Shown one piece after another: positions 12,593 to 23,035 of a stretch of 64,000 bases of DNA. Under the pieces are notes generated by a model. It was not told the origin of the DNA and made no database searches. It was given only the letters and a program-made list of their open reading frames with translations. Source of the stretch: Rhinopithecus roxellana (Eukaryota; Chordata; Mammalia; Primates; Cercopithecidae); the NCBI RefSeq assembly GCF_007565055.1, contig NC_044555.1, forward strand, positions 35,224,611 through 35,288,610. Reading direction: 5' to 3'. A program made the position numbers and the translations under genes. Within the stretch, counting starts at the first letter, position 1. Every line of letters begins with the position of its first letter.

Positions 12593-14109
12593 TTATTATG
12601 TATCTCTCTCTTTAGTAAGGAGAAAATTATCCCCACAGATGCCTATGTACTTTTTGTTGGCCAAAATAAATAGTAAAGTTACATGAAACTCCTATATCAG
12701 TCTCTGGCAAATGGCAACAGGTCTGCTATGACTGGCTTAGGCTAGTTTATCAACTCTACCATATCCAAGGCTCCTTTTTATTACAAATACTTTGTTACTC
12801 TCTTTACTATCCTGAAATAAAATGTATGGGTGGTAAAACATACACATAACACAAAAAGGGTGTAATAATAATAATAATAATAATAATAATATAATAAGTA
12901 TAATATAAAGAAGAGAGAATCATTTACAATAAAGGCAATATGTATTTTCAGTGTAGAAATGCTTGTGCATACTATGCTAGAAAACATAATAAAGTAGTCA
13001 GATGCTTACCCCAGACATAGAATTGCCATAAATTTGATAGCCTCAAGTATAGGCTGTTGGTTTGTTATATTGGCAACTCAGACTTTACAAGCTGTATTGC
13101 TTTCAGTGATGCAATTTTCCAAAATGGTTATCAAGTCTTGGCAAACTTAAAAATATGCAAAGTATAATTTTCCCTCCATTTCCACAGTAGTTGCATTCTT
13201 GTAGAATTCATTGTATACTGAAAATGTTCAGAAATTGCTTATCTTTATATGTGAAACAGATGTAAATTTGATAATTTTAAAAAAAGTTTTCTTCAACAAT
13301 AGTCAATATCTGGTGGGACATTTAAAATTCAAAGAGATATCAGGAAATTTTTCATTTTGTGGAACTATTTAGTGCATTACATGACACCTAGTATTCATGG
13401 AGCCTATTCACTAAATTCCAGTAACACTTCAGTCATTGTGAAAACAAGCAAAACCACCTTCTATCTTTTCTAAAACATCTTCTGGGGGATCATACTACCC
13501 CACTCTTTCCAACCCACACAGAGACAAATATTCATTCATCTTCTGGTGTTGTGTGCAATTTCACATGAACAAAATTGGGTTTTTGCAGCAAGAAGGGGGC
13601 ATAGCTATCAGGGAGGCAACCAGAAATATCTGACACAAATTGGTTATTAGGTATAAACCCCGTTCTTCACAACACCTACATTTACTCTGCCTGTTACCAG
13701 GTAAATTAAATCTAGTACAAAATCATCTTTTTCAGTGTGTGATTTTCATGAAAGACAGAAGAAAATTTATTCATTTCAAACTTCTATTCTTCTGGTTCTA
13801 TTGGGTATTGTTGCTTGTTTGACTGATAACACTTATTATGTAAATACGTATCCTATTTGGCTTCTCCCGTCAAATAAATAATATCCCTAACTTATTCACA
13901 AATTTTTGGTATAAGTAAACCTGATTCTTTATAAAACAAGAGGAACAAATAACCCGATATGGGCCCAATGAGACTGATTCTAATTTAATTTACTACACCT
14001 GTTTGTTTATTAATTTATTGATTTCTTTTTTCTTGAGGAAGATCTCTGAGCTCAGGATCCCTTTATTCCTTATTTGGTTTCTAAATGTTGCAAAATATTG
14101 TAGTGTATT
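12593..14109. other. Unassigned intergenic sequence
   Basis: AT-rich sequence without a recognisable gene. It contains the (TAA)n microsatellite at 12,862-12,898. The part at 12,680-12,780 ('tctggcaaatggcaacaggt') looks repeat-like but I could not name it. Open frames here are short and unsupported. Confidence 0.6.
12862..12898. repeat. (TAA)n microsatellite
   Basis: About ten uninterrupted taa units followed by a slightly broken 'tataataagtata' end. Confidence 0.95.
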
Positions 14110-14209
14110 TTCCATCCAAGTTACTGCAAAATACATTATTTTATTTTTTTAATGGCTGAGTTGTATTCCATGGTGTATGTACACTTACACCATATATATA
14201 CCACATTTT
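14110..14209 (-). mobile_element. Old L1 ORF2 3' region, antisense (left part)
   Basis: Contains the 'gctgagttgtattccatggt' block of antisense L1 near the end of ORF2. It is interrupted at about 14,210 by a younger L1 fragment and resumes at 14,494. Confidence 0.75.
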
Positions 14210-14493
14210 CTTTTGCTTATTTATTTATTTATTTGATTCCCAACTTTTATCTTAAGTTCAGGGGTACATGTGGAGAATGTGCAGGTTTATTACATAGGTA
14301 AATGTGTGCATGGTGGTTTGCTGCACAGATCATTCCATTACCTAGGTATTAAGTCCAGCATCCATTGCCTATTATTCCTGAGGCTTTCCCTCCTCCCACC
14401 CACTACCTTCCAACAGGCCCTAGTGGATGTTGTTGCTCTCGGCGTGCCCATGTGTTCTCATAATTCAGCTTCCACTTGCAAGCGAGAACATGC
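14210..14493 (-). mobile_element. 5'-truncated L1 (3'UTR only) nested in an older L1
   Basis: About 280 bp of antisense L1 3' end with the sequence 'aagttcaggggtacatgtgg', beginning with a (TTTA)n-like tail. It is flanked by a 14-bp TSD, atataccacatttt, at 14,196-14,209 and 14,494-14,507. The host L1 reads across the site without loss once one TSD copy is removed. Confidence 0.85.
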
Positions 14494-15097
14494 ATATACC
14501 ACATTTTTTTAAATCCACTCGTTGGTCAATGGACACTTAGGCTGGTTCCATATCCTTGAAATTATGAATTATGCTGCTATAAACATGCATGTGCATGGGT
14601 CTTTTTTATATAATGACTTATTTTCCTTTTTGTAGATACCCCCAGTATTGGGATTGCTGGATTGAGTGGTAGATCAACTTTTACTTCTTTAAGAAATTTC
14701 CATACCATTTTTCATAGTGGTTGTACTAGTTTACATTCCCACCAGTGGTATAAAAGTGTTCCCTTTTCACCACATCCACACCAATATCTATTGTTATTTG
14801 ATTTTTTCATTACTGCCATTCTTGCAGGAGTAAGGTCATATCTCATTGTGGTTTTAATTGGCATTTCCCTGATAATTAGTGATGTTAGGTATTTTTTCAT
14901 AAATTTTGTTGACTGTATATCTTATTGAGAAATGCTTATTCATGTCCTTTGTGTACTTTTTGATGAGATTACTTGTTTTTTTCTTGCTGATTTTTTTGAG
15001 TTCCTTGTAGATTCTGGATATTAGTTATTTGTCAGCTGCGTAGTTTGAGAATATTATCTTCCACTCTTTGGGTTGTCTGTTTACTCTGCTGATTATT
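14494..15097 (-). mobile_element. Old L1 ORF2 C-terminal region, antisense (right part)
   Basis: Continues the antisense L1 from 'gctggttccatatccttgaa' to 'gtttactctgctgattattt'. It covers the C-terminal ORF2 stretch with the cysteine-rich region remnant ('RYWCGCGEKGTLLYHWWECK', minus strand, near 14,712-14,800). It then switches to plus-strand L1 at about 15,098. Confidence 0.8.
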
Positions 15098-16618
15098 TCT
15101 TTAAGACAGAAAAAAAAAAACAGGAAGAAGACAGGAAGAAAATAAAGAGGGAAGAGAATACCACAAAACTACTAACAAACAAATAGCAAAATAGCAGGAT
15201 TAAGCCCTTACTTATCAATAATAACACTGAATGTAAATGGCCTAAATTCTCCAATCAAAAGACATAGACTGAATGAAGGGATGAAAAACAAAACCCATTA
15301 ATGTGTTGCCTAAGAGAAAGACGCACATAGACTCAAAATAAAGATATAAAAAAAGATATTCCATGCCAATGGAAACCAAAAACATAAAAAAAGGAGACTT
15401 CACTATACTCAGACAAAATACATATCAAGACATAAACTGTAAGAAAAGACAAAGAAAGTCACGATATAAGGATAAAGGGGTCAATTCAGGAAGAGGATAC
15501 AGAAATTTTTAATATACATACACCAACATGGGAGCACCCAGATATGAAAAGGAAATATTTTTATAGCTAAAGAGAGAAACAGGTCCCAATACAAGAATAG
15601 CTGCAGACTTCAACATCCCACTTGCAGCACTGGACATGCCTTTTAGACAGAAAATCAACAAAGAAACATTAGACAATCTGCATTATAGACCAAATGGATC
15701 TAATAGATATTTACTGAATATTTTATCCAAGAGTTGCAGAATAAACATTATTTTCTTTAGTACATTGATCATACTTAAAGAAAGACCACATGTGCAGTTA
15801 CAAGCAAGTCTTAAAACATTCAAAAAATTAAAATAATATCAAGAATTTTCTCTGATCACAATGGAATAAAACAACAAATTAATAGGAAAAGGAATTTTGG
15901 AAACAATAAAGATACATAAAAAATTATATTCTTGAATGACCAGTGGGTCAGTGAAGAAATTAAGGAAATTGAAAAATTTCTTGAGACTAGTGATAATGGT
16001 AACACAACATACCAAAACCTATGAGATAGAGAAAAAGCAGTACCAAGAGGAAAGTTTATAGGTATAAGCACTTACATCAAAAAAAGAGAAAAACTTCAAA
16101 TAAACAATCTAATGTGCATGTTAAACAAACAGAAAAGCAAGAGTAAACCCACCCCAAAATTAGTAGAAGAAAATAAATAATAAAGAAAGTAGCAGAAATA
16201 AATGTAATTGCAACAAAAATAAAAATATTAATAAAACAGTTTTTTTTTCAGAGTTTTTTTTTTTAAAAACAAAACTTACAAACTTTTAGCTAGACTATGA
16301 AAAAAACGAGTATCTATGTAAATAAAATCAGAAATAAAAGAAGAGACATCAAAATTCATACTGTAGAAATTCAAAGATTCTCAATGGACAAATTCCTAGA
16401 TATGTGCAACCTAGCAAGATTGAAGTGAGAATAAATAAAAAATCTGAGCAGGCCAATAACGAGTAATGAGATAAAAGATGGAATAAAAAGTCTCCCAGTA
16501 AAGAAAGTCCTAGGACCTGATTGCTTCACTGCTGAATTTTACTGAACATTTAAAAAACAATTAATATCAATTCTACTCAATTTACTTTGAAGAATAGAGG
16601 AGGGAATACTTCCAAACC
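15098..16618 (+). mobile_element. Old L1 ORF2 5' region, sense
   Basis: Plus-strand L1 starting in the ORF2 endonuclease area ('cttatcaataataacactga', 'atgtaaatggcctaaattct') and running to the RT N-terminal area ('acctgattgcttcactgctg', the former 'gPDgFTAEF'). The orientation switch at about 15,098 puts the 5' part inverted to the 3' part at its left, as in a twin-primed minus-strand insertion. The RT middle (about 2 kb) would be missing. Confidence 0.8.
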
Positions 16619-16643
16619 CTTAAACCCTCTTTCCTTCCTTCCT

Positions 16644-16676
<33 letters not shown>

Positions 16677-16678
16677 TT
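16619..16678. repeat. (CCTT)n/(CTTT)n microsatellite, left part
   Basis: Tetranucleotide pyrimidine tract beginning 'ctctttccttccttcc' and passing into pure ctttcttt units before the GC-rich block. Confidence 0.9.
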
Positions 16679-16925
16679 GCGGGCGGGGCGTTCGTGCGTT
16701 CGTGTAGTTCGGGCGGTATTGCGGTCTGTAGAGAGCCGGGGGCGTGGGGGAGGAGGAGGGGCGGCGGAGAGGGAGGAGAGGGGGAGGAGCAGAGGAGGAA
16801 GCAGACGAGGAAAAGAGGAGGAGGACGAGCGGTGGGTCCGGGACAGGGAGGGCGTGGCGGGCGGGAGGGTCGTGGAGGGGACGGGAGGGGGCTGTCGTTC
16901 TTTTAGGGCGGGCGGGTGGAGGCGT
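16679..16925. other. Anomalous GC-rich, CpG-dense block in a pyrimidine microsatellite
   Basis: About 247 bp very unlike its AT-rich surroundings. The first 50 bases keep a roughly 4-base phase of C with G/T between (cggg cggg gcgt tcgt gcgt tcgt), as if derived from (CTTT)n with T replaced by G. A GGA-rich purine stretch with G-runs follows and ends 'gggcgggcgggtgga'. Both sides are CTTT-type pyrimidine DNA. Long open frames here are low-complexity (R/G/E or S/F/L) and should not be called genes. Either a sequencing/assembly artefact or a hypermutated microsatellite core. Confidence 0.7.
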
Positions 16926-17112
16926 TCTTTCCTCTTCCTTCTTCCTTCCTTCCTCCTCTCTCCTCCTTCCTTCTTCTTGCCTCCGTCCCTTCTTTCTTTC
17001 TTTCTTCTTCGTTCTTTCTCTTTGTCTTCTTTCTTAGTGCTTTTCTTTCTTTCTTCTTCTTTTGCCTCTCTTCCTCTCTCTCTTCCCTTTCTTTCACTTC
17101 TTTCATTCTTTT
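16926..17112. repeat. Interrupted (CTTT)n/(CCTT)n pyrimidine tract, right part
   Basis: Almost pure C/T on the plus strand, with sporadic G. It adjoins the 3' end of the antisense L1 at 17,113, so it is probably the expanded, AAAG-type A-tail of that L1. Confidence 0.85.
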
Positions 17113-18188
17113 TTATAGATACTTAAGTTCTGGGATACATGTGTAGAATGTGCAGATTTGTTACATAGGTATATATGTGCCGTGGTGGTTTGCTGCACCC
17201 ATCAACCTGTCATCTACATTAGGTATTTCTCTTAATGCTATCCCTTACCTAGCCTCCCATGCCCTGATAGGCCCTGGTGTGTGATAGTCCCCTCCCTGTG
17301 TCCATGTGTTCTAATTCTTCAACTCCTACTTGTGAGTGAGGACATGTGGTGTTTGGTTTTCTGTTCCTGTGTTAGTTTGCCAAGAATGATAGTTTCCAGG
17401 TTCATTGATGTCCCTCCAAAGGACATAAACTCATCCTTTTTTTAAGGCTGCATAATATTCCACGGTGTATATGTGCCACACTTTCTTAATCCAGTCTATC
17501 ATTAATGGACATTTGGGTTGCTTCCAGGTCTTTACTACAGTGAACAGTTCTGCAATAAACATACATGTGCATGTGTCTTTATAGTAGAATGATTTATAAT
17601 ACTTTGGTATATACCCAGTAATGGGATTGCTGGGTCAAATGGTATTTAGTTCTAAATCCTTGAGGAATCACACACTGTCTCCACAATTGTGAACTAATTT
17701 ACACCTCCACAACAGGTGTAAAAACATTCCTTTTCTCCACACTCTCCAACATCTGTTGTTTCCTTGACTTTTAATGATGCCATTCTAACTGGTGTGAGAT
17801 TGTATCTCATTGTGGTTTTGATTGGCATTTCTCTGATGACCAGTGATGATGAGCTTTTCTTCATGTTTGTTGGCCACATAAATGTCTTCTTTTGAGAAGT
17901 GTCTGTTCATATTTTTCACTCACTTTTTGATGGGATCATTTTTTTTCTTTTAAATTTGTTTAAGTTCTTTGTAGATTCTGGATATTAACCTTTTGTCAAA
18001 TGAATAGATTGCAAACATTTTCTCCCATCCTGTAGGTTGCCTGTTCACTCTGTGATAGTTTCTTTTGCTGTGTCGAAGCTCTTTAGTTTAATTAGATCCC
18101 ATTTGTCAATTTTGGGTTTTGTTGCCATTGCTTTTGGTGTTTTAGTCATGAAGTCTTTGCCCAGCCTATGCCCTGAATGGTTATTGCA
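17113..18188 (-). mobile_element. L1PA-type 3' end, antisense, cut by assembly gap
   Basis: Antisense L1 3'UTR ('atacttaagttctgggatac') followed by ORF2 C-terminal sequence up to 'tgccctgaatggttattgca'. The N-gap begins there, so its 5' extent is unknown. Small frameshifts are common. Confidence 0.85.
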
Positions 18189-18288
18189 NNNNNNNNNNNN
18201 NNNNNNNNNNNNNNNNNNNNNNNNNNNNNNNNNNNNNNNNNNNNNNNNNNNNNNNNNNNNNNNNNNNNNNNNNNNNNNNNNNNNNNNN
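18189..18288. other. Assembly gap (100 N)
   Basis: Exactly 100 N, the conventional length for a gap of unknown size. It separates an L1 interior from a (GAAA)n tract, so the missing sequence probably includes the rest of that L1 and more microsatellite. Confidence 1.
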
Positions 18289-18290
18289 GA

Positions 18291-18389
<99 letters not shown>
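18289..18389. repeat. (GAAA)n microsatellite with (GA)n end
   Basis: About 22 gaaa units, then a short gagaga stretch. Its left border is the gap, so the true length is unknown. Confidence 0.95.
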
Positions 18390-18615
18390 TATTTGGTCCT
18401 TGGGACATTTACTGAAATGACAACTAGAAGAACAATTGATGACAACTGTGAGTTTTGATGCAGATCTTAGGGAATCCTAAGCTGAGAATTTGACAGCCAA
18501 ATGACTATAATTAACTACGAAAAGGTCAACTAGATTAAACAAGGCACATACTTAAGGAGACTCTTATTAAGTTTGTCTTGTGGTATATTTTGTGATCTAT
18601 TTTCATATGAACTGA
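18390..18615. other. Unassigned sequence
   Basis: Non-repetitive by eye; no gene seen. It is the left flank of the composite L1 insertion. Confidence 0.5.
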
Positions 18616-18629
18616 AACAGGTCTAACTT
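18616..18629. repeat. 14-bp TSD, left copy
   Basis: aacaggtctaactt, identical to 22,158-22,171. It brackets the Alu-arm-plus-L1 composite. Confidence 0.9.
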
Positions 18630-18762
18630 CCTTTTTTTTTTTTTTGTAGAGACAGGGTCTCACCAGGCTATTCTTGAATTCCTGCGCTCAAGGCTCAAGC
18701 AGTCCCCCTGCCTTAGCCTCCCAAAGTTGTGGGATTACAGGGATGAGCCACCATGCCTGTCC
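18630..18762 (-). mobile_element. Alu left-arm (FLAM/old Alu) sequence carried with the L1
   Basis: Antisense Alu monomer: T13 at 18,632-18,644, 'gtagagacagggtctcacca', then 'gggattacagggatgagcca', ending at 'gcctgtcc'. It is much more diverged from Alu consensus than the adjoining L1 is from L1 consensus. It lies between the L1 3' tail and the shared TSD, so it appears to be part of the L1 insertion (3' transduction) and not an independent later arrival. Confidence 0.75.
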
Positions 18763-18768
18763 TTACTG

Positions 18769-18801
<33 letters not shown>

Positions 18802-21800
18802 CTTTAAGTTCTAGGGTACATGTGCATAACGTGCAGGTTTGTTACATATGTATATTTGTGCCATGTTGGTGTCACAGATGGACATTTGGGTTGATTCCAA
18901 GTCTTTGCTATTGTGAATAGTGCTGCAATAAACATACGTGTGCATGTGTCTTTGTAGTAGAATAATTTATAATCCTTTGGGTATATACCCAGGAGTGGGA
19001 TGGCTGGGTCATATGGTACATCTAGTTCTAGATCCTTGAGGAATTGCCATACTGCTTTCCATAATGGTTGAACTAGTTTACAATCCCACCAACAGTGTAA
19101 AAGTGTTCCTATTTCTCCACATCCTCTCCAACAACTGTTGTTTCCTGATTTTTTAATGATTGCCATTCTAACTGGTGTGAGAGGGTATCTCATTGTGGTT
19201 TTGATTTGCATTTCTCTGATGGCGAGTGATGATGAGCATTTTTTCATGTGTCTGTTGGCTGTATGAATGTCTTCTTTTGGGAAATGTCTGCTCATATCCT
19301 TTGCCCACTTTTGGATGGGGTTGTTTGTTTTTTTCTTGTATATTTGTTTGAGTTCTTTGTAGATTCTGGATATTAGCCCTTTGTCAGATGAGTAGATTGC
19401 AAAAATTTTCTCCCATTCTGTAGGTTGCCTGTTCACTCTGATGGTAGTTTCTTTTGCTGTACAGAAGCTCTTTAGTTTAATTAGATCCCATTTGTCAATT
19501 TTGGCTTTTGCTGCCGTTGCTTTTGGTGTTTTAGACATGAAGTCCTTGCCCATGCCTATGTCCTGAATGGTACTACCTAGATTTTCTTCTAGGGTTTTTA
19601 TGGTATTAGGTCTAACATTTAAGTCTCTAATCCATCTTGAATTAATCTTCGTATAAGGAGTAAGGAAAGGATCCAGTTTCAGCTTTCTACTTATGGCTAG
19701 CCAATTTTCCCAACACCATTTATTAAATAGGGAATCCTTTCCCCATTTCTTGTTTCTCTCAGGTTTGTCAAAGATCAGATGGCTGTAGATGTGTGGTATT
19801 ATTTCTGACGACTCTGTTCTGTTCCATTGGTCTATAGCTCTGTTTTGGTACCAGTACCATGCTGTTTTGGTTACTGTAGCCTTGTAGTATAGTTTGAAGT
19901 CAGGTAGCGTGACGCCTCCAGCTTTGTCCTTTTGACTTAGGATTGTCTTGGCAATGCGGGCTCTTTTTTGGTTCCATATGAACTTTAAAGCAGTTTTTTT
20001 CCAATTCTGTGAAGAAACTCATTGGTAGCTTGATGGGGATGGCATTGAATCTATAAATAACCTTGGGCAGTATGGCCATTTTCACGATATTGATTCTTCC
20101 TATCCATGAGCATGGTATGTTCTTCCATTTGTTTGTGTCCTCTTTGATTTCACTGAGCAGTGGTTTGTAGTTCTCCTTGAAGAGGTCTTTTACATCCCTT
20201 GTAAGTTGGATTCCTAGGTATTTTATTCTCTTTGAAGCAATTGTGAATGGAAGTTCATTCCTGATTTGGCTCTCTGCTTGTCTGTTAATGGTGTATAAGA
20301 ATGCTTGTGATTTTTGCACATTAATTTTGTATCCTGAGACTTTGCTGAAGTTGCTTATCAGCTTAAGGAGATTTTGGGCTGAGATGATGGGGTTTTCTAA
20401 ATATACAATCATGTCATCTGCAAACAGGGACAATTTGTCTTCTTCTTTTCCTAACTGAATACCCTTGATTTCTTTCTCTTGCCTGATTGCCCTAGCCAGA
20501 ACTTCCAACACTATGTTGAATAGGAGTGGTGAGAGAGGGCATCCCTGTCTTGTACCAGTTTTCAAAGGGAATTTTTCCAGTTTTTGCCCATTCAGTATGA
20601 TATTAGCTGTGGGTTTGTCATAAATAGCTCTTATTATTTTGAGGTACGTTCCATCAATACCGAATTTCTTGAGCGTTTTTAGCATGAAGGGCTGTTGAAT
20701 TTTGTCAAAAGCCTTTTCTGCATCTATTGAGATAATCAGGTGGTTCTTGTCTTTGGTTCTGTTTATATGCTGGATTACGTTTATTGATTTGCGAATGTTG
20801 AACCAGCCTTGCATCCCAGGGATGAAGCCCACTTGATCATGGTGGATAAGCTTTTTGATGTGCTGCTGAATCCGGTTTGCCAGTATTTTATTGAGGATTT
20901 TTGCATCGATGTTCATCAGGGATATTGGTCTAAAATTCTCTTTTTTTGTTGTGTCTCTGCCAGGCTTTGGTATCAGGATGATGTTGGCCTCATAAAATGA
21001 GTTAGGGAGGATTCCCTCTTTTTCTATTGATTGGAATAGTTTCAGAAGGAATGGTACCAGCTCCTCCTTGTACCTCTGGTAGAATTCAGCTGTGAATCCA
21101 TCTGGTCCCGGACTTTTTTTGGTGGGTAGGCTATTAATTATTGCCTCAATTTCAGAGCCTGCTATTGGTCTATTCAGGGATTCAACTTCTTCCTGGTTTA
21201 GTCTTGGGAGAGTGTAAGTGTCCAGGAAATTATCCATTTCTTCTAGATTTTCTAGTTGATTTGCGTAGAAGTGTTTATAGTATTCTCTGATGGTAGTTTG
21301 TATTTCTGTGGGGTCGGTGGTGATATCCCCTTTATCATTTTTTATTGCATCTATTTGATTCCTCTCTCTTTTCTTCTTTATTAGTCTTGCTAGCGGTCTG
21401 TCAATTTTGTTGATCTTTTCAAAAAACCAACTCCTGGATTCATTGATTTTTTGGAGGGTTTTTTGTGTCTCTATCTCCTTCAGTTCTGCTCTGATCTTAG
21501 TCATTTCTTGCCTTCTGCGAGCTTTTGAATGTGTTTGCTCTTGCCTGTCTAGTTCTTTTAATTGTGATGTTAGAGTGTCAATTTTAGATCTTTCCTGCTT
21601 TCTCTTGTGGGCATTTAGTGCTATAAATTTCCCTCTACACACTGCTTTAAATGTGTCCCAGAGATTCTGGTATGTTGTATCTTTGTTCTCATTGGTTTCA
21701 AAGAACATCTTTATTTCTGCCTTCATTTCGTTATGTACCCAGTAGTCATTCAGGAGCAGGTTGTTCAGTTTCCATGTAGTTGAGCGGTTTTGAGTGAGTT

Positions 21801-22034
21801 TCTTAGTCCTGAGTTCTAGTTTGATTGCACTGTGGTCTGAGAGACAGTTTGTTATAATTTCTGTTCTTTTACATTTGCTGAGGAGTGCTTTACCTCCAAT
21901 TATGTGGTCAATTTTGGAATAAGTGCGATGTGGTGCTGAGAAGAATGTATATTCTGTTGATTTGGGGTGGAGAGTTCTATAGATGTCTATTAGGTCCGGT
22001 TGGTGCAGAGATGAGTTCAATTCCTGGATATCCT
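18763..22034 (-). mobile_element. Young L1PA-type L1, antisense main segment
   Basis: Starts with a (TTA)n tail at about 18,769-18,799 and the 3'UTR 'actttaagttctagggtaca'. A direct jump at about 18,872 goes from 3'UTR into ORF2 C-terminal sequence, an internal deletion of roughly 0.4 kb. ORF2 then reads back to the endonuclease domain near 22,032, where the orientation flips. Low divergence and a nearly open ORF2 make this the youngest large L1 in the window. Confidence 0.92.
18872..22034 (-). pseudogene. LINE-1 ORF2 remnant (endonuclease/reverse transcriptase)
   Basis: L1 ORF2p supplies the endonuclease and reverse transcriptase for target-primed reverse transcription. The open segment 19,900-22,020 (706 codons) shows the endonuclease end ('NCLSDHSAIKLEL', about residues 58-70), RT landmarks 'SPGPDGFTAEFYQ', 'IILIPKPGRD', 'FRPISLMNIDAKILNKILA', 'TRQGCPLSPLLFNIVLEVLA' and the catalytic 'FADD' box. 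Near 19,994-20,000 the homopolymer has 7 T, where I expect 6, which shifts the frame. By hand translation the shifted frame is then open to the C-terminal cysteine-rich region ('GCGEIGTLLHCWWDC', near 19,090-19,140) and to the deletion junction at 18,872. About 200 N-terminal codons are missing, so the copy is inactive. Confidence 0.88.
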
Positions 22035-22157
22035 TTCAGGAAATACAGAGAACGCCACAAAGATACTCCTCGAGAAGAGCAACTCCAAGACACATAATTG
22101 CCAGATTCACCAAAGTTGAAATGAAGGAAAAAATCTTAAGGGCAGCCAGAGAGAAAG
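22035..22157 (+). mobile_element. Inverted L1 5' segment (ORF1 C-terminal part)
   Basis: Plus-strand L1 ORF1 sequence encoding 'EIQRTPQRYSSRRATPRHII' and 'FTKVEMKEKILRAAREK', directly abutting the minus-strand ORF2 sequence. With the shared TSD outside, this is the structure expected from twin priming. About 1 kb of L1 between the two segments is absent. Confidence 0.9.
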
Positions 22158-22171
22158 AACAGGTCTAACTT
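22158..22171. repeat. 14-bp TSD, right copy
   Basis: aacaggtctaactt, a perfect match to 18,616-18,629. The empty site would read through to 'tcaaaaggaagaaagg'. Confidence 0.9.
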
Positions 22172-22539
22172 TCAAAAGGAAGAAAGGGTTGAGTAAAATA
22201 TGAATGACCATATTTTGTCTATTCATATTCATTTAAAAAATATGGCTTAACTGTTATTCCTGGAATCATAGTTCAAATTTCATTAAAGCAGTTTAAAAGG
22301 GAAAGAGGAGGAGAAAGACAGCAAGAAGAAAGAGAATGCATGCTACATAATAAATCACACTTTGAAAATTCCAAGGTCCCTGGTAAAATTATGAAGAAGT
22401 GAAATTGAGCAAGTATAGTGCATTCCTCCCTGTATTGCGTTTCCAGAAGTATGTTGTGTAGCCCTAACAGCTTTATACAAGAGATTTGGCTTGTTAATAT
22501 CTTGTATTCAGTCTCTATTCTTAGTTGTGTATTTATGTA
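22172..22539. other. Unassigned intergenic sequence
   Basis: AT-rich flank with a purine-rich patch near 22,296-22,335. No gene or repeat recognised. Confidence 0.5.
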
Positions 22540-23035
22540 GTTATTTTTATTGTATATATTTAAGGTGGTCAACATGGTGTTTTTGTACATATCTGCATAG
22601 TAAAAAGATCACTACAGTCAGACAAAAACATTAACCTACCCATAAATACCATAGCTACCATTTTTTTAAATAGTAAGAGCACTTAAAATCTATTCTCTTA
22701 GTAAACTTTTTGTATACTATACGATAATATTAACTTTAGACCTCATGCTGTACATTATTAGAACTCTAGACCTATTCATCCTACATAGCTGCAACTTTTT
22801 ACTCTGTGACCAATTTCTCCCCATTTTCTCCCCCTCTTTATCCTTGGTAACCACTGTTCTACTCTTTATTTCTATGTATTTAACTTAGTTTTACATATCA
22901 TATATAGTTGAGATTATGCAGTATTTTTCTTTCTATGTTTCACTTATTTCACATAGGATAATGTCCTCTAGACTCATCTCTGTTGTCACAAATGGTAGTA
23001 CATCCTTTTTTAAGGCTGAATAATATTATGGAATA
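22540..23035 (-). mobile_element. Ancient L1M fragment, antisense
   Basis: Retains the old antisense L1 blocks 'ggtggtcaacatggtgtttt', 'ccttggtaaccactgttcta' and 'ttaaggctgaataatatt', typical of the 3' part of L1M elements. Strongly diverged. Confidence 0.7.

Noticed and set aside
12781..12987. Minus-strand frame with a tyrosine run
   Set aside because: Created by the (TAA)n microsatellite.
16587..17126. Long open frames over the GC-rich and CT-rich block (up to 179 codons)
   Set aside because: Low-complexity S/F/L or R/G/E translation in three frames and both strands; a product of the microsatellite composition.
18616..18762. Alu arm as an independent insertion into the L1 tail
   Set aside because: An A-rich TSD could hide in the tails, but the arm is far more diverged than the L1, so a later insertion is unlikely; kept as the alternative to 3' transduction.
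20177..22168. Plus-strand open frames opposite the L1 ORF2
   Set aside because: Shadows of the minus-strand ORF2, except 22,035-22,157, which is a genuine inverted ORF1 piece.
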